NCBI GenBank assembly: GCA_963768765.1
Contig: CAVYJK010000031.1
Location: 170,008-234,007, forward strand
Direction of reading: 5' to 3'
Source of the DNA: DASWLF01 sp963768765
GTDB taxonomy: Bacteria > Desulfobacterota > Desulfobaccia > Desulfobaccales > 0-14-0-80-60-11
Length of the DNA stretch: 64,000 bases
Positions 24,587 to 33,277 of the stretch are shown here, piece after piece. The stretch's first letter is position 1. Each line of letters opens with the position of its first letter. The translations under genes and the position numbers were made by a program. A model generated the notes under the pieces. It worked only from the letters and a program-made list of their open reading frames with translations, was not told where the DNA came from and did no database searches.

Positions 24587-26416
24587 TTAAATCTCCCCGT
24601 TTTGTTCCATCTTGGCCAGGGCCTCAAAGCGGATGTCCATGCCCAGGATTCCCTGGATCTCGTCGTTTTCGTTGCGCACCGGCACGCTGACGGTGATGCA
24701 CAAGGCCCCGGTGAACCGGGAAGTGTAGAAGTCCGAGACGAAGACTTTCCCCGACTTGATGGGTTCGATGAACCAGGGCCGGTTGGACAGGTCCTCGTCC
24801 AGTTTCATTTCCGCGTACTTGGCCCGGTCCACGATGTGGGTGATGTTCCTGGTAATCTTGCGCCCTTCCAGGTTGGTGACGTACATGAACTGGATAAAGG
24901 GGTAATTGTCCAGGGCCTGCTGTAGCACCGGCTCCATGACCTTGGGCCGCATGGAGCGAATCTCCTCCCGCTCCGCCAGGTCTTCGGCCAGGTGGGCCGC
25001 CAGCTTGTCGGCCTTCTGCTTGAGCTGGTCGAATTCCGAGACGAAGAGCTCGGAGAGGTATTTGCGGGCCATGTTTTCCATCTCTTCGTTGGAGACGGAG
25101 GTGCAGCGCCCGGCTTCGTACATTTCCGTAATGCGCTTGAGAATCTTACCCACCCCGGGGTGGTTCTTGTCCACGGCCCGGTCGGCTTCCAGATCCAGCC
25201 GGCAGTTGAGCCAGTGGACGATACCGGCCTTGCCGGACTTGTCGGTGATGGTGATGGTTATGGGCCGGTTCAAGATCTTGGCAGTATCGAAGGGGTTGTA
25301 AATCTCTTCGTTTTTCAGGAGCCCGTCCGCGTGGATGCCGGCGCTGGTGGTATTGAAGTTCTGGCCCACAAAGGGGTAATTGGGCGGGATGTGATAGCGC
25401 AGTTCCCGCTCGAAATACTCGGCGATCTCGGTGATCACCCGGGTGTCGATGCCGTCGCTGCGACCCCGCAGGGAGAGGTACTCCATGATCATCCCTTCGA
25501 TGGGGGCGTTGCCGGTGCGCTCCCCGAAGCCCAAAAGGGCCCCGTTCACTGCGCCGCAGCCGTAAAGCCAGGCCGTGGCGCTGTTGACCATGACCTTGTG
25601 GAAGTCGTTGTGCCCGTGCCACTCCAGCAGGGCGCCCGGCACCCCGGCGTCGTCGATCATGGCCCGCACCAGCTTGGGCACGCTCCGGGGGAGCGCCGCC
25701 CCGGGATAGGGCACCCCGTAGCCCATGGTGTCGCACAGGCGGATCTTGATGTTGATGCCGCTCTGCTCCCTGAGCTTCATCAGTTCAATGGCGAAGGGGA
25801 CGCAGAACCCGTAGATATCCGCCCGGGTGACGTCTTCAAAATGGCAGCGGGGGGCAATCCCCAGGTCCAGGGCCGCCTTGACGATGGCCAGGTAGTCTTC
25901 CAGGGCCCGGCGCCGATTCCACTTCAGCTTCAGGAAGATGTGGTAGTCGGACACCGAAGTGAGGATGCCGGTCTCCGGCAGGCCCATATCTTTCACCAGG
26001 ACCAGGTCCCCGGCGTTGGCCCGGATCCAGCCGGTGATTTCCGGGTAGCGATACCCCCGCTCCCGGCAGCGTTCCACCGCCTCCTTGTCCTTGGCGCTGT
26101 ATAGGAAAAACTCGCTCTGCCGGATAATCCCCTTGGGGCCGGAAAGCCGGTGGAGCAGGTCAAAGATCTCCACGATCTGGCGCACCGTGTAAGGCGGCCG
26201 CGCTTGCTGGCCATCCCGGAAGGTGGTGTCGGTGAGCAACATCTCCTCGGGGGGCTGGGGCATGACGAATTTATAGTCAAAATCGATGCGCGCCACCTCC
26301 GTGTAGGGAAAGATGTCCCGCATCAAATTGGGTTCCTCCACCTCCTGCAAGCGAAACTTCCAGAAGGTGGAATGCTCATGATCCAACAGTCGGCGGTCCT
26401 TGTTCCAACGTGCCAT
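24587..26416 (-). CDS. HMGL-family enzyme, probable Re-citrate synthase, with C-terminal Cache-like domain
   Basis: 609 residues. Residues about 50-350 form a DRE-TIM (HMGL) barrel: LLTDTTFRDGQQARPPYT carries the catalytic Arg-Asp, EWHGHNDFHKVMVNSA holds the HxH metal ligands, and GFGERTGNAPIEG and NTTSAGIHADG are typical of the homocitrate/isopropylmalate/Re-citrate synthase group. No carboxybiotin-site motifs of OadA are seen. From memory, the characterised Re-citrate synthase of Syntrophus is a similar, extended protein. Residues about 490-605 (FIQFMYVTNLEGR, RPWFIEPIKSGKVFVSDFYT, ITVSVPVRNENDEIQGILG) look like a PDC/Cache sensor domain, yet no membrane helix precedes it. That suggests cytosolic ligand control of flux into citrate. 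Confidence 0.8.
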   Translation of the reverse strand: MARWNKDRRLLDHEHSTFWKFRLQEVEEPNLMRDIFPYTEVARIDFDYKFVMPQPPEEMLLTDTTFRDGQQARPPYTVRQIVEIFDLLHRLSGPKGIIRQSEFFLYSAKDKEAVERCRERGYRYPEITGWIRANAGDLVLVKDMGLPETGILTSVSDYHIFLKLKWNRRRALEDYLAIVKAALDLGIAPRCHFEDVTRADIYGFCVPFAIELMKLREQSGINIKIRLCDTMGYGVPYPGAALPRSVPKLVRAMIDDAGVPGALLEWHGHNDFHKVMVNSATAWLYGCGAVNGALLGFGERTGNAPIEGMIMEYLSLRGRSDGIDTRVITEIAEYFERELRYHIPPNYPFVGQNFNTTSAGIHADGLLKNEEIYNPFDTAKILNRPITITITDKSGKAGIVHWLNCRLDLEADRAVDKNHPGVGKILKRITEMYEAGRCTSVSNEEMENMARKYLSELFVSEFDQLKQKADKLAAHLAEDLAEREEIRSMRPKVMEPVLQQALDNYPFIQFMYVTNLEGRKITRNITHIVDRAKYAEMKLDEDLSNRPWFIEPIKSGKVFVSDFYTSRFTGALCITVSVPVRNENDEIQGILGMDIRFEALAKMEQNGEI

Positions 26417-26439
26417 ATTCTGCCATCCGTGATAATGGT

Positions 26440-26645
26440 ATTGTGGGGGAAAGGGCCAGGGACTTTTTCGTAAGTGGTCCCTGCCTCCCCCACACTCCCT
26501 CCCAACCCGTATATGGGGCTGGGTAAGGCGAGGCCTGTGGCCCCGACTTCCCCAGCCAAACTTAGGGGATTGGGGGTGGGGGTTTGGGGGAGTAACTTTT
26601 TCGTAAGCGTAAGGGCTTACTGCCCTTAGCCTCCTCCCCCAAATT
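26440..26645. repeat. About 200-bp composite palindromic repeat
   Basis: Contains TTTTTCGTAAG next to a short complementary pair, GGGGCTGGG...CCCCAGCC and GGGGATTGGGGG modules, ending with CGTAAGCGTAAGGGCTTAC and CTCCCCCAA. The same modules in the same order occur at 35885-36078, and in reverse or partial form at 45.1, 61.0, 62.1 and 62.9 kb. Intergenic only. Confidence 0.65.
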
Positions 26646-28428
26646 CTAATTCTCTAACTTTAATCCCAGCTCCAACAGCTGTTCCAGTTCCACCCGGCTG
26701 GGCGCCCTGGTCACCGGGCAGGCGGCCTTCTGGGTCTTGGGGAAGGCGATGACCTCCCTGATGGAGCGGGCGCCTGAGAGAATGGCCACCAGGCGGTCGA
26801 ACCCGAAGGCCACGCCGCCGTGGGGCGGCGCCCCGAACTCCAGGGCCTCCAGCAAAAAGCCGAATTTCTCTTCCGCTTCCCCGGGCGCAATGCCCAGGAC
26901 CTTAAACATCGTTTCCTGCATATCCCGGCGGCAGTTGCGGATGCTGCCGCCGCCGATCTCGACGCCGTTGAGCACCAGGTCGTAGGCCCGGGCCCGCACC
27001 TCCCCGGGCTTGGTGGCAAGCAGGGGCAGGTCCTCTTCCTTGGGCGCGGTAAAGGGATGGTGCATGGCCACGAAGCGACCCTCGTCCTGGTCGAACTCCA
27101 ACAGGGGAAAATCCGTGACCCACACCAGGCTGTAAGTGTCCTCGGGGATAAGTCCCTCTCTTTGCCCCAGGTGGAGCCGCACCATTCCCATGGCGGTGCA
27201 GGCCACCTGCGGGGTGTCGGCGATGAAGACCAGCAGGTCCCCTTCTTTGGCCCCCAGGCGTTCGTTTAAAGCCGCCTTCACCGCCTCCGGGAAGAACTTG
27301 GCCAGGGGCGACTGCCAGGCCTCACGCTGCACCTTCACCCAGGCCAGGCCCCGGGCCCCGTAGACCCCGGCCAGGTCGATGAGCTCATCCAGCTCCTTAC
27401 GGGAGAGCTTGCTCAGCCCCGGGCCGCACAGGGCCTTGACGATGCCGCCCTGGTCCACCACTTCCCGGAACTGGCGAAATTCCGTCTCTTTGACCAGATC
27501 GGTGATATCTTTGAGCTCCAACCCGAATCTGGGGTCCGGCCGGTCCAGGCCGAAGCGGTCCAGGCATTCCTTAAAAGTCAGCCGGGGAAAGGGCAGTTCC
27601 AACTCCACTCCCAGGAGCTCCGTGAAGAGGGCCGTGATCAGCCCTTCCACCACCTTAAAGACGTCCGCCTCGGTGATGAAGGCCATCTCCAGGTCTATCT
27701 GGGTGAACTCCGGCTGGCGGTCGGCCCGGAGGTCCTCGTCCCTAAAACAGCGGCACAACTGATAGTACCGGTCCAGGCCCGCCATCATCAAGAGCTGCTT
27801 GAAGAGCTGGGGCGACTGGGGCAGGGCGAAGAAATGCCCCGGCTGCAATGCGGCTGGGCACCAGGTAGTCCCGGGCCCCCTCGGGCGTGCTCTTGGTGAG
27901 GATGGGGGTCTCCACCTCGATGAAGCCCTGGGAGTTGAGAAATTGCCGGGTCACCTGGGCCGCCCGGTGCCGGAAGAGAATCTTGCCCATGACGCTGGGG
28001 CGCCTGAGGTCCAGATACCGGTACTTCAGGCGCAGGGCCTCGGAGATGTCCACCCGGTAGTCTTCCAGCTCAAAGGGCGGGGTCTTGGCGAAGTTGAGAA
28101 GGCGCAACTCCTCCACCAAAATTTCAATCTCGCCGGTGGGAAGATTGGGGTTCACCATCTCCGGGGGCCGGGGATTCACCACCCCCCGGATGGCGATGAC
28201 GAACTCATCCCGGAGCACTCCGGCCTTGACATGGGCATCCGGATTTTGTTTGGGGTCAAAGACCACCTGGGTGAGCCCCTCCCGGTCCCGCAGGTCCACG
28301 AAGATGAGGCCGCCGTGGTCCCGACGTCTTTGGACCCAGCCCATGAGCATCACTTCCGCCCCCGCGTCCTGGAGCCGGAGGACCCCGCAGGAGTGGCTGC
28401 GCTTCAACCCTTCCAAGGTATCAAGCAC
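26646..28428 (-). CDS. aspS: Aspartyl-tRNA synthetase (frameshifted)
   Basis: Class II synthetase charging tRNA-Asp. The N-terminal OB-fold anticodon domain (HSCGVLRLQDAGAEVMLMGW, RRRDHGGLIFVDLRDREG) is in one frame. The catalytic core (QSPQLFKQLLMMAGLDRYYQ, CFRDEDLRADRQPEFTQIDLE and GFDRLVAIL as motif 3) is in another. Near 27848 the frame breaks at VPSRI; deleting one G gives VPSRIQPGHFFALPQSPQ, exactly the family sequence. The corrected protein is 593 residues, a normal bacterial AspRS with the inserted GAD-type domain. As an essential gene this must be a sequence error or programmed event, and error is far likelier. Confidence 0.94.
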
Positions 28429-28435
28429 CTGGTTT

Positions 28436-28700
28436 CCCTTCTCCCCCCTTTTCGAAAGGGGGTAAGGGGGGATTTTCGGGAAAGCTATAATCCCCCTAAA
28501 TCCCCCTTTAAAAAGGGGGACATTTTATCCGCTCGTTATCAAGCTCCTGCTGGGGAACGCCTTGTCTGCCCAAGCTACAGCTTGGGCATCTTTCCACCCC
28601 CTCCCCTGGCGGGAGGGGGTGGGGGGAGTGGGATGCGAGTCACCCCCACCCTGACCCTCCCCCGTCAAGGGAGAGGGAAAAAGAAAGGACTACCGACCTG
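28436..28700. repeat. Tandem palindromes between aspS and hisS
   Basis: No gene. It contains CCCCTTTTCGAAAGGGG and TCCCCCTTTAAAAAGGGGGA hairpins around a GGGGGATTATAGC module, then CCCAAGCTACAGCTTGGG (about 28569), then CCCTCCCCTGGCGGGAGGG. The first kind recurs at 7.0, 15.9, 44.9, 45.8 and 60.0 kb, the second at 14.4 and 54.9 kb. Confidence 0.65.
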
Positions 28701-28722
28701 AGGTCCTCGGCCATACCGACGC

Positions 28723-29951
28723 TCAGTAAACCAGGTTATTCAGGAGAACCAGCTCCTGCTTCCCCGGTGGCCATGTGGCGCCACTGGACTTGCCCCGTTT
28801 CCAGCTCCCGGTCGCCGAGGATCACCACGTAGGCCGCGCCCAGGCGGTCCGCCAGGGACATCTGGGCCTTCAGCGAGCGCCCCTCAAAATCCATCTCCGC
28901 GGCCAGGCCCCGGCTGCGCAACTCCTGGAGCAGGGCAAAGGCCCGCTCCCGGGCCGCCTCCCCTATGGGCGCCAGAAAAATCTTATGGTCCTGGTCCTGG
29001 CCCAGGTCCCTTGGCAGGACCTCCAGCAGGCGGTCTACCCCGATGGCAAAGCCGATGGCGGGGAGCTCCGGGCCGCCCAACTCCCGGGAGAGCCCGTTGT
29101 AGCGGCCGCCGCCGGCCACCGCGTCCTGGGCCCCCAGGCCCACCGGCCACCACTTCGAAGGCGGTGCGGGTGTAGTAGTCCAGGCCCCGCACCAGCCGGG
29201 GCTGCTCCTCGTAAGCCACTCCGAAGCGGCTAAGCCACTCCAGCACCCGGGCGAAATGGGCGGCGCAGTCGGCGTCCAGATAGTCCTTCAGCACCGGAGC
29301 GTCTTGGAGAATCGCCTGGCAGTGGGGCGATTTGCAATCAAAGACCCGCAGCGGGTTGGCGAGGCGGCGCCGCCGGCAGTCCTCGCACAGGCCGTTTTTG
29401 CCGGCCAGAAAATTCTTCAGGGCCGCCTTAAAGTGCGCCTGGCAGTCCCGGCAGCCCAGGGAGTTGACCAGCAGGCGCATCTCCCCCAGTTTCAGCCGGT
29501 CCAGGAGGTCCAGGAGGAGCAGAATGACCTCCGCGTCCAACTCCGGGGCGTCCACGCCGAAGGCTTCGCAGTTGATCTGATAAAACTGGCGGTAGCGCCC
29601 TTTCTGGGGCCGCTCGTAGCGGAACATGGGCCCCAGGGTGTAATATTTCTTGACCCCGGCCCCCTTGTCCAGGCCGTGCTCCAGGACGGCCCGCAGCACC
29701 GAGGCGGTGGCTTCGGGCCTGAGCGTCAGGGACTCGCCGTGGCGATCGTCGAAGGTGTACATCTCCTTGGCCACGATGTCGGTCTCCTCGCCGATGGAGC
29801 GGGCGAAGAGCTCGGTGCGCTCGAGGAGAGGCAGGCGGATCTCCCGATACCCGTAAAGCTCGAAGACCTCCCGGGCGATCGTCTCCACCTGCTGCCACCG
29901 GTCCGTTTCCGGCGGCAGGATATCCCGCATCCCCCGAATTGCCTTAATCAT
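28723..29951 (-). CDS. hisS: Histidyl-tRNA synthetase (two frameshifts)
   Basis: Class II synthetase for tRNA-His. Starts MIKAIRGMRDILPPE; motif 2 (GPMFRYERPQKGRYRQFYQ) and LVRGLDYYTRTAFEVV, the histidine-specific motif, are in the first frame. Near 29147 an extra G breaks EVVAGG; dropping it continues LGAQDAVAGGGRYNGL and IGFAIGVDRLLEVL (motif 3). The second frame stops at 28736 after an odd GEAGAGSPE. One more extra base there hides the usual C-terminus QELVLLNNLVY, ending at 28723. With both removed the protein is 408 residues, near the family norm. Probably read errors. Confidence 0.9.
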
Positions 29952-30073
29952 GGCCGACCATCACTCGAACCCACTAAAAAAATAAAAATAACCTTTAACT
30001 AGGCCGGCTGTCAAGGCGATTTCCAGTGGGAGGAGGCTGACTCCGGGAGGCAAAATCTCCTCGACTCCCCATA

Positions 30074-30102
30074 TTGACAAAAGGGAAATCAAATGTTAAC
30101 GA
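30074..30102 (+). promoter_or_regulatory. Candidate promoter upstream of the cobalamin riboswitch
   Basis: A perfect TTGACA at 30074-30079 lies 17 bases before TAACGA (30097-30102), a weak -10. It is the only good -35 between the divergent hisS start and the riboswitch aptamer, so it is the likeliest source of the riboswitch transcript, but the -10 is poor. Confidence 0.4.
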
Positions 30103-30288
30103 TAGGTCAAATTCGGCAACCCACCAGGCAATCCGGAACCCGGTGCGACTCCGGGGCGGTCCCGCCGCTGTAATGGGGGACGGAGGAAGCAAGGCTCAGG
30201 CCGGCCACTGCCGGGGACTTATAAACACCCCGGTGGGAAGGCTGGCTTCCTCCGGCTGATCCCAGAGCCAGAAGACCTGCCTGGCGGT
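30098..30288 (+). promoter_or_regulatory. Cobalamin (B12) riboswitch aptamer
   Basis: The conserved blocks appear in order: CCGGTGCGACTCCGGGGCGG (about 30140), GGTCCCGCCGCTGTAA, GCCACTGCCGGGG (about 30204), GGTGGGAAGGC (about 30232) and AGCCAGAAGACCTGCC (about 30266-30281). The closing P1 stem can form between CCACCAGGCA (30122-30131) and TGCCTGGCGG (30278-30287), followed by six T's. It lies on the plus strand in the cbpA leader, so it controls the peptide-radical SAM pair and not the divergent hisS. Adenosylcobalamin- versus other-corrinoid preference cannot be told. Confidence 0.93.
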
Positions 30289-30321
30289 TTTTTGTAAGTA
30301 AGGCTACTCCTGATGGTAAAG

Positions 30322-30356
30322 GGAGTTCCATCCAAGCGATGGGACTCCTTTTTTTT
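30322..30356 (+). terminator. Intrinsic terminator in the riboswitch leader
   Basis: GGAGTTCCATC (30322-30332) and GATGGGACTCC (30338-30348) pair at 10 of 11 positions across a 5-base loop, followed by eight T's (30349-30356). It stands 34 bases after the aptamer and about 150 bases before cbpA. That is the expected position of a transcription-attenuation expression platform, shutting the operon off when B12 is bound. Confidence 0.8.
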
Positions 30357-30437
30357 CACCACAAAGGCACAGAGGCACACAGAGGGACACAAAGATATAC
30401 AAAAATGCCTCTGTGCTCTCTGTGTCTCTGTGGTGAA
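30355..30437. repeat. TTCACCACA...TGTGGTGAA long hairpin repeat
   Basis: The left arm begins TTCACCACAAAGGCACAGAG and the right arm ends CTCTGTGTCTCTGTGGTGAA; the arms pair with a few mismatches over about 30 bases. It belongs to a CACAGAG-rich repeat type common in environmental bacteria. It is inserted between the leader terminator and cbpA, and would be part of the operon message. Confidence 0.7.
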
Positions 30438-30508
30438 TAAAAGCTTATCCCCCGGCGGTCGCTGGTTCCGGCTGACCCCGGTAAACCCAGGAGGAAGGAG
30501 GACAATAT

Positions 30509-30622
30509 ATGGCAAAAGCGAAGAGTACGAAGAAACCCATCAGCATCCGTTACACCTGCGCCCCCGACGGGAACCAGGTGGGCCTGTCCCATTACCTCAT
30601 GGCCGAGGCCAAGAAGAAGTAG
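30509..30622 (+). CDS. Short peptide, probable precursor modified by the adjacent radical SAM enzyme (CbpA-like)
   Basis: 37 codons, preceded by a strong GGAGGAAGGAGG ribosome site, starting at ATG 30509 and ending TAG two bases before the radical SAM start. It is basic at both ends (MAKAKSTKK, AEAKKK) with a middle PISIRYTCAPDGNQVGLSHY holding a single Cys17, Tyr15, His28 and Tyr29. Size, strong translation signal and coupling to a SPASM maturase are the marks of a ribosomal peptide precursor. I recall a family pair named CbpA/CbpB described downstream of cobalamin riboswitches; assignment here rests on that memory plus context. The modified residue and any leader/core cut are unknown. Confidence 0.82.
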   Translation: MAKAKSTKKPISIRYTCAPDGNQVGLSHYLMAEAKKK

Positions 30623-30624
30623 GA

Positions 30625-32022
30625 ATGGCCCAGGCAACTTCAACCTTGTGGGGTCCGTCCGAGGCGAGCGTCAACGCCGGGGCCGGGCCCCATTTCGACG
30701 TGCTGGAGGTGGGCCACGGCGATTACGTGGCCCTGATCAACGCGGACACCGCCTTCTGGATGCTGGCCCCCCGGGCCGAGGCCCTGGACTATCTCCTGGG
30801 GGCGGAGCTGCCCCGGGCCTTCCGGGAGAAGGAGGCCCGGCTCACCGCCGACCTGAACACGGTGCGCTTTGGGCTGCTGCCGTCGGCGGTCTATTTCAAC
30901 CCCACGGAGCGCTGCAACCTGGACTGCGGCTACTGCTACCTCCCCCGGGAGGCCCGGCGCACGGGGCAAGACATGGAGCCGGCCCGGGTGCTTACGGCCC
31001 TGGCCCGGTTGAAAGATTACTTCGTCGGCACCCTGCCGGAGGGAGCCCGGCCCCAGCTGGTGTTTCACGGCAGCGAGCCGCTCCTGGCGAAGGACGCGGT
31101 CTTTCAGGGAATCGAGCAGTACTCCGAATATTTTCGCTTCGGGGTCCAGACCAACGCCACCTTGCTGGACAGGGAGTCCCTGGATTTTCTCAAGGCCCAG
31201 GGCTGCGGCGTCGGCATCTCCCTGGACGGCCCCACCGCGGAAATTGCCAACCGCACCCGGCGCACCTGGGGCGGCAGCGGGGTCTTCAACCAGGTCTGCC
31301 GGGCCCTGGTGGACCTGGCCGACTACCCCGGCCTCAACGTCATTACCACGGTGACCAAGGAGAACGTGGCGGCGCTGCCGGAGATGGTGGAGCTGCTGCA
31401 CCGTCAGGGGGTGGTCAACGCCCTGCTCAACCCGGTGCGAGGGACCCAGGCCGGGGGCCGGGCCCTGATGCCGGACCAGACGGAGCTGGCCCACTACTTC
31501 TTCCGGGCCCTGGACCGGGCCTATGAGTTGTTGGAGAAGACCGGGCGCAAGCTGGTCATCGGCAACTTCGCCAACCTCCTCCTGGGGCTGGTGGCCCCGG
31601 GGGCCAGGCGGCTGATGTGCGACATCTCACCCTGCGGCGGCGGGCGCTGTTTCTTCGCGGTGGGCGCCGGCGGCGAGGTGGCCCCCTGCAGCGAGTTTCT
31701 GGGGCTCCCCAAGTTCCACGGCGGCAATCTCTTCGAAACGCCGGTGGGCGAACTGATTAAAAGCAAGCCTTTCACCCGGGTGACCAGCCGGGTGGTGGAG
31801 AACCTGGAGCCCTGCAAGGCCTGCGCGGTGCGGCATTTCTGCGGCGCCCCCTGCCCCGCCGAGGTCTACGCCATCAACGGGACTTTGAAGGCGCCGGCGC
31901 CTTACTGCGATTTCTACGCGGCCCAGGCCCGGTACGCCTTTCAGGTCATCGCCCGGGGCCGCCTGGACGCCTATCTCTGGGATGGCTGGCGGGACGGCCT
32001 GGAAGAGATCGCGGTGATGTAG
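30625..32022 (+). CDS. Radical SAM/SPASM peptide-modifying enzyme (CbpB-like)
   Basis: 465 residues from the ATG at 30625. The N-terminal region (1-90) lacks Cys and could bind the peptide. CNLDCGYC (Cys97, 101, 104) is the CxxxCxxC cluster motif that cleaves SAM, in the frame FNPTERCNLDCGYCYLPREA. The C-terminal SPASM region (about 331-430) has many cysteines for auxiliary Fe-S clusters: MCDISPCGGGRC, VAPCSEF, EPCKACAVRHFCGAPC and YCDFY. This architecture is shared by RiPP maturases that make thioether or carbon-carbon links. Coupled 2 bases behind the peptide gene and under a B12 riboswitch. Confidence 0.93.
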   Translation: MAQATSTLWGPSEASVNAGAGPHFDVLEVGHGDYVALINADTAFWMLAPRAEALDYLLGAELPRAFREKEARLTADLNTVRFGLLPSAVYFNPTERCNLDCGYCYLPREARRTGQDMEPARVLTALARLKDYFVGTLPEGARPQLVFHGSEPLLAKDAVFQGIEQYSEYFRFGVQTNATLLDRESLDFLKAQGCGVGISLDGPTAEIANRTRRTWGGSGVFNQVCRALVDLADYPGLNVITTVTKENVAALPEMVELLHRQGVVNALLNPVRGTQAGGRALMPDQTELAHYFFRALDRAYELLEKTGRKLVIGNFANLLLGLVAPGARRLMCDISPCGGGRCFFAVGAGGEVAPCSEFLGLPKFHGGNLFETPVGELIKSKPFTRVTSRVVENLEPCKACAVRHFCGAPCPAEVYAINGTLKAPAPYCDFYAAQARYAFQVIARGRLDAYLWDGWRDGLEEIAVM

Positions 32023-32026
32023 AGGC

Positions 32027-32190
32027 GGGGCACGGCCCGCCGTGCCGTTACATCCTCACCTTGACCATCCCCCCTGGCGCACCTGGGTGGCCCCCCGGAT
32101 CCTTGCGGAGATGGGCGGACGGACACGCAGGTCCGCCCCTAAAAGCCCCTAAATTGGAAAAGGGCGCCATGAATGGCGCCCCCTACATTA
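32027..32190. repeat. GC-rich palindromes between the radical SAM gene and prs
   Basis: No gene. GGGCACGGCCCGCCGTGCC (about 32026), a GGCGGACGGACACGCAGGTC/CGCCCC hairpin (about 32113) and GGGCGCCATGAATGGCGCCC (about 32162). These resemble the repeats at 14.6, 37.5 and 45.2 kb. They lie between convergent genes and might also act as a bidirectional terminator. Confidence 0.6.
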
Positions 32191-32253
32191 CCTAATTTGA
32201 TTTTATTCCTGCTGGACGTTACGCCAGAAAACCTTGACCTCGCCTTTATCCCC

Positions 32254-33219
32254 TTAAAACTGAATCTCGAACAAAGAGCTGATGGAATCCTCGTGGTGGG
32301 TCCTGACGATGGCCTGGGCCAGCAGGTGCGTCACCGGGAGCTGGACGATCTTGGGGCAGGCCCTGGCCTCCGGGCTCAAGGGGATGGTGTCGGTGACCAC
32401 CAGGCGGTTCAGGGGCGAATCCATCACCCGCTGGACCGCGGGGCCGGAGAGCACCGCGTGGGTGCAGCAGGCGTTGACGTTCATGGCGCCCCGCTGCAGG
32501 ATGACGTCCGCGGCCTGGGTCAGGGTGCCGCCGGTGTCGATGATGTCATCCAGGATGACCACTTCCTTGCCCAGGACTTCGCCGATGAGGTGCATGGCCT
32601 TGGCCTTGCCCGGCGCGTCCCGGCGCTTGTCGATCAAGCCGAGGGAGGCCGCCAGCCGCTTGGCGTAGGCCCGGGCCCGGGCCACCCCGCCGGCGTCCGG
32701 GGAGACGATGGCCAGGTCGTTCTGGAAGTTTTCCCGGATGTAGGGAATCATGATGGGAGAGGCGTACAGGTTGTCCACCGGGATGTTGAAAAACCCCTGG
32801 ATCTGGCCCACATGCAGGTCCATGGTGAGGATGCGCTGGGCCCCGGCGGTGGAAAGCAGATCCGCCACCAGCTTGGCGGTGATGGGCACCCGGGGAGCCA
32901 CCTTGCGGTCTTGCCGGGCGTAGCCGAAATAAGGAATGACCGCGGTGATGCGGCGGGCCGAGGCCCGTTTCACCGCATCGATCATGATGAGGAGCTCCAT
33001 CAGGTTATGGTTGGCCGGCGGGCAGGTGGACTGAATGATAAAGATGTCCCGGCCCCGGACGTTCTCGCTGATCTCCACCCTGATCTCCCCGTCGCTGAAG
33101 GTGGTGACCAGGGCCTGGCCCAGGGGCAGGGAGAGGTGGTCACAGATTTTTTGGGCCAATTCCGAGTTGGCGTTGCCCGTGAGGATGTGGATGTTGTTAT
33201 TAGTGGCGGCAGCAATCAT
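32254..33219 (-). CDS. prs: Ribose-phosphate pyrophosphokinase (PRPP synthase)
   Basis: Makes PRPP from ribose-5-phosphate and ATP for purine, pyrimidine, NAD and histidine synthesis. The 321 residues match the family. FSDGEIRVEISENVRG, STCPPANHNLMELLIMIDA, PYFGYARQDRKV (flexible catalytic loop), DLHVGQIQGFF and the PRPP-binding VILDDIIDTGGTLT are all present. Convergent with the radical SAM gene; sfsA follows upstream on the same strand 58 bases away. Confidence 0.97.
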   Translation of the reverse strand: MIAAATNNNIHILTGNANSELAQKICDHLSLPLGQALVTTFSDGEIRVEISENVRGRDIFIIQSTCPPANHNLMELLIMIDAVKRASARRITAVIPYFGYARQDRKVAPRVPITAKLVADLLSTAGAQRILTMDLHVGQIQGFFNIPVDNLYASPIMIPYIRENFQNDLAIVSPDAGGVARARAYAKRLAASLGLIDKRRDAPGKAKAMHLIGEVLGKEVVILDDIIDTGGTLTQAADVILQRGAMNVNACCTHAVLSGPAVQRVMDSPLNRLVVTDTIPLSPEARACPKIVQLPVTHLLAQAIVRTHHEDSISSLFEIQF

Positions 33220-33277
33220 AAGTCTTGGCTCGGTGCGGGTCCGGCAAGGACTTCGTGAAATTATTCTTTTCCGGCGC

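Noticed and set aside
24587..26416. Oxaloacetate decarboxylase alpha (carboxyltransferase)
   Set aside because: Context suggested it, but the sequence has the DTTFRDGQQ and HGHND motifs of the citrate/isopropylmalate synthase group and lacks carboxybiotin-site motifs.
26440..26645. CRISPR array
   Set aside because: The repeats are palindromic modules without regular spacing or unique spacers; no cas gene is in the window.
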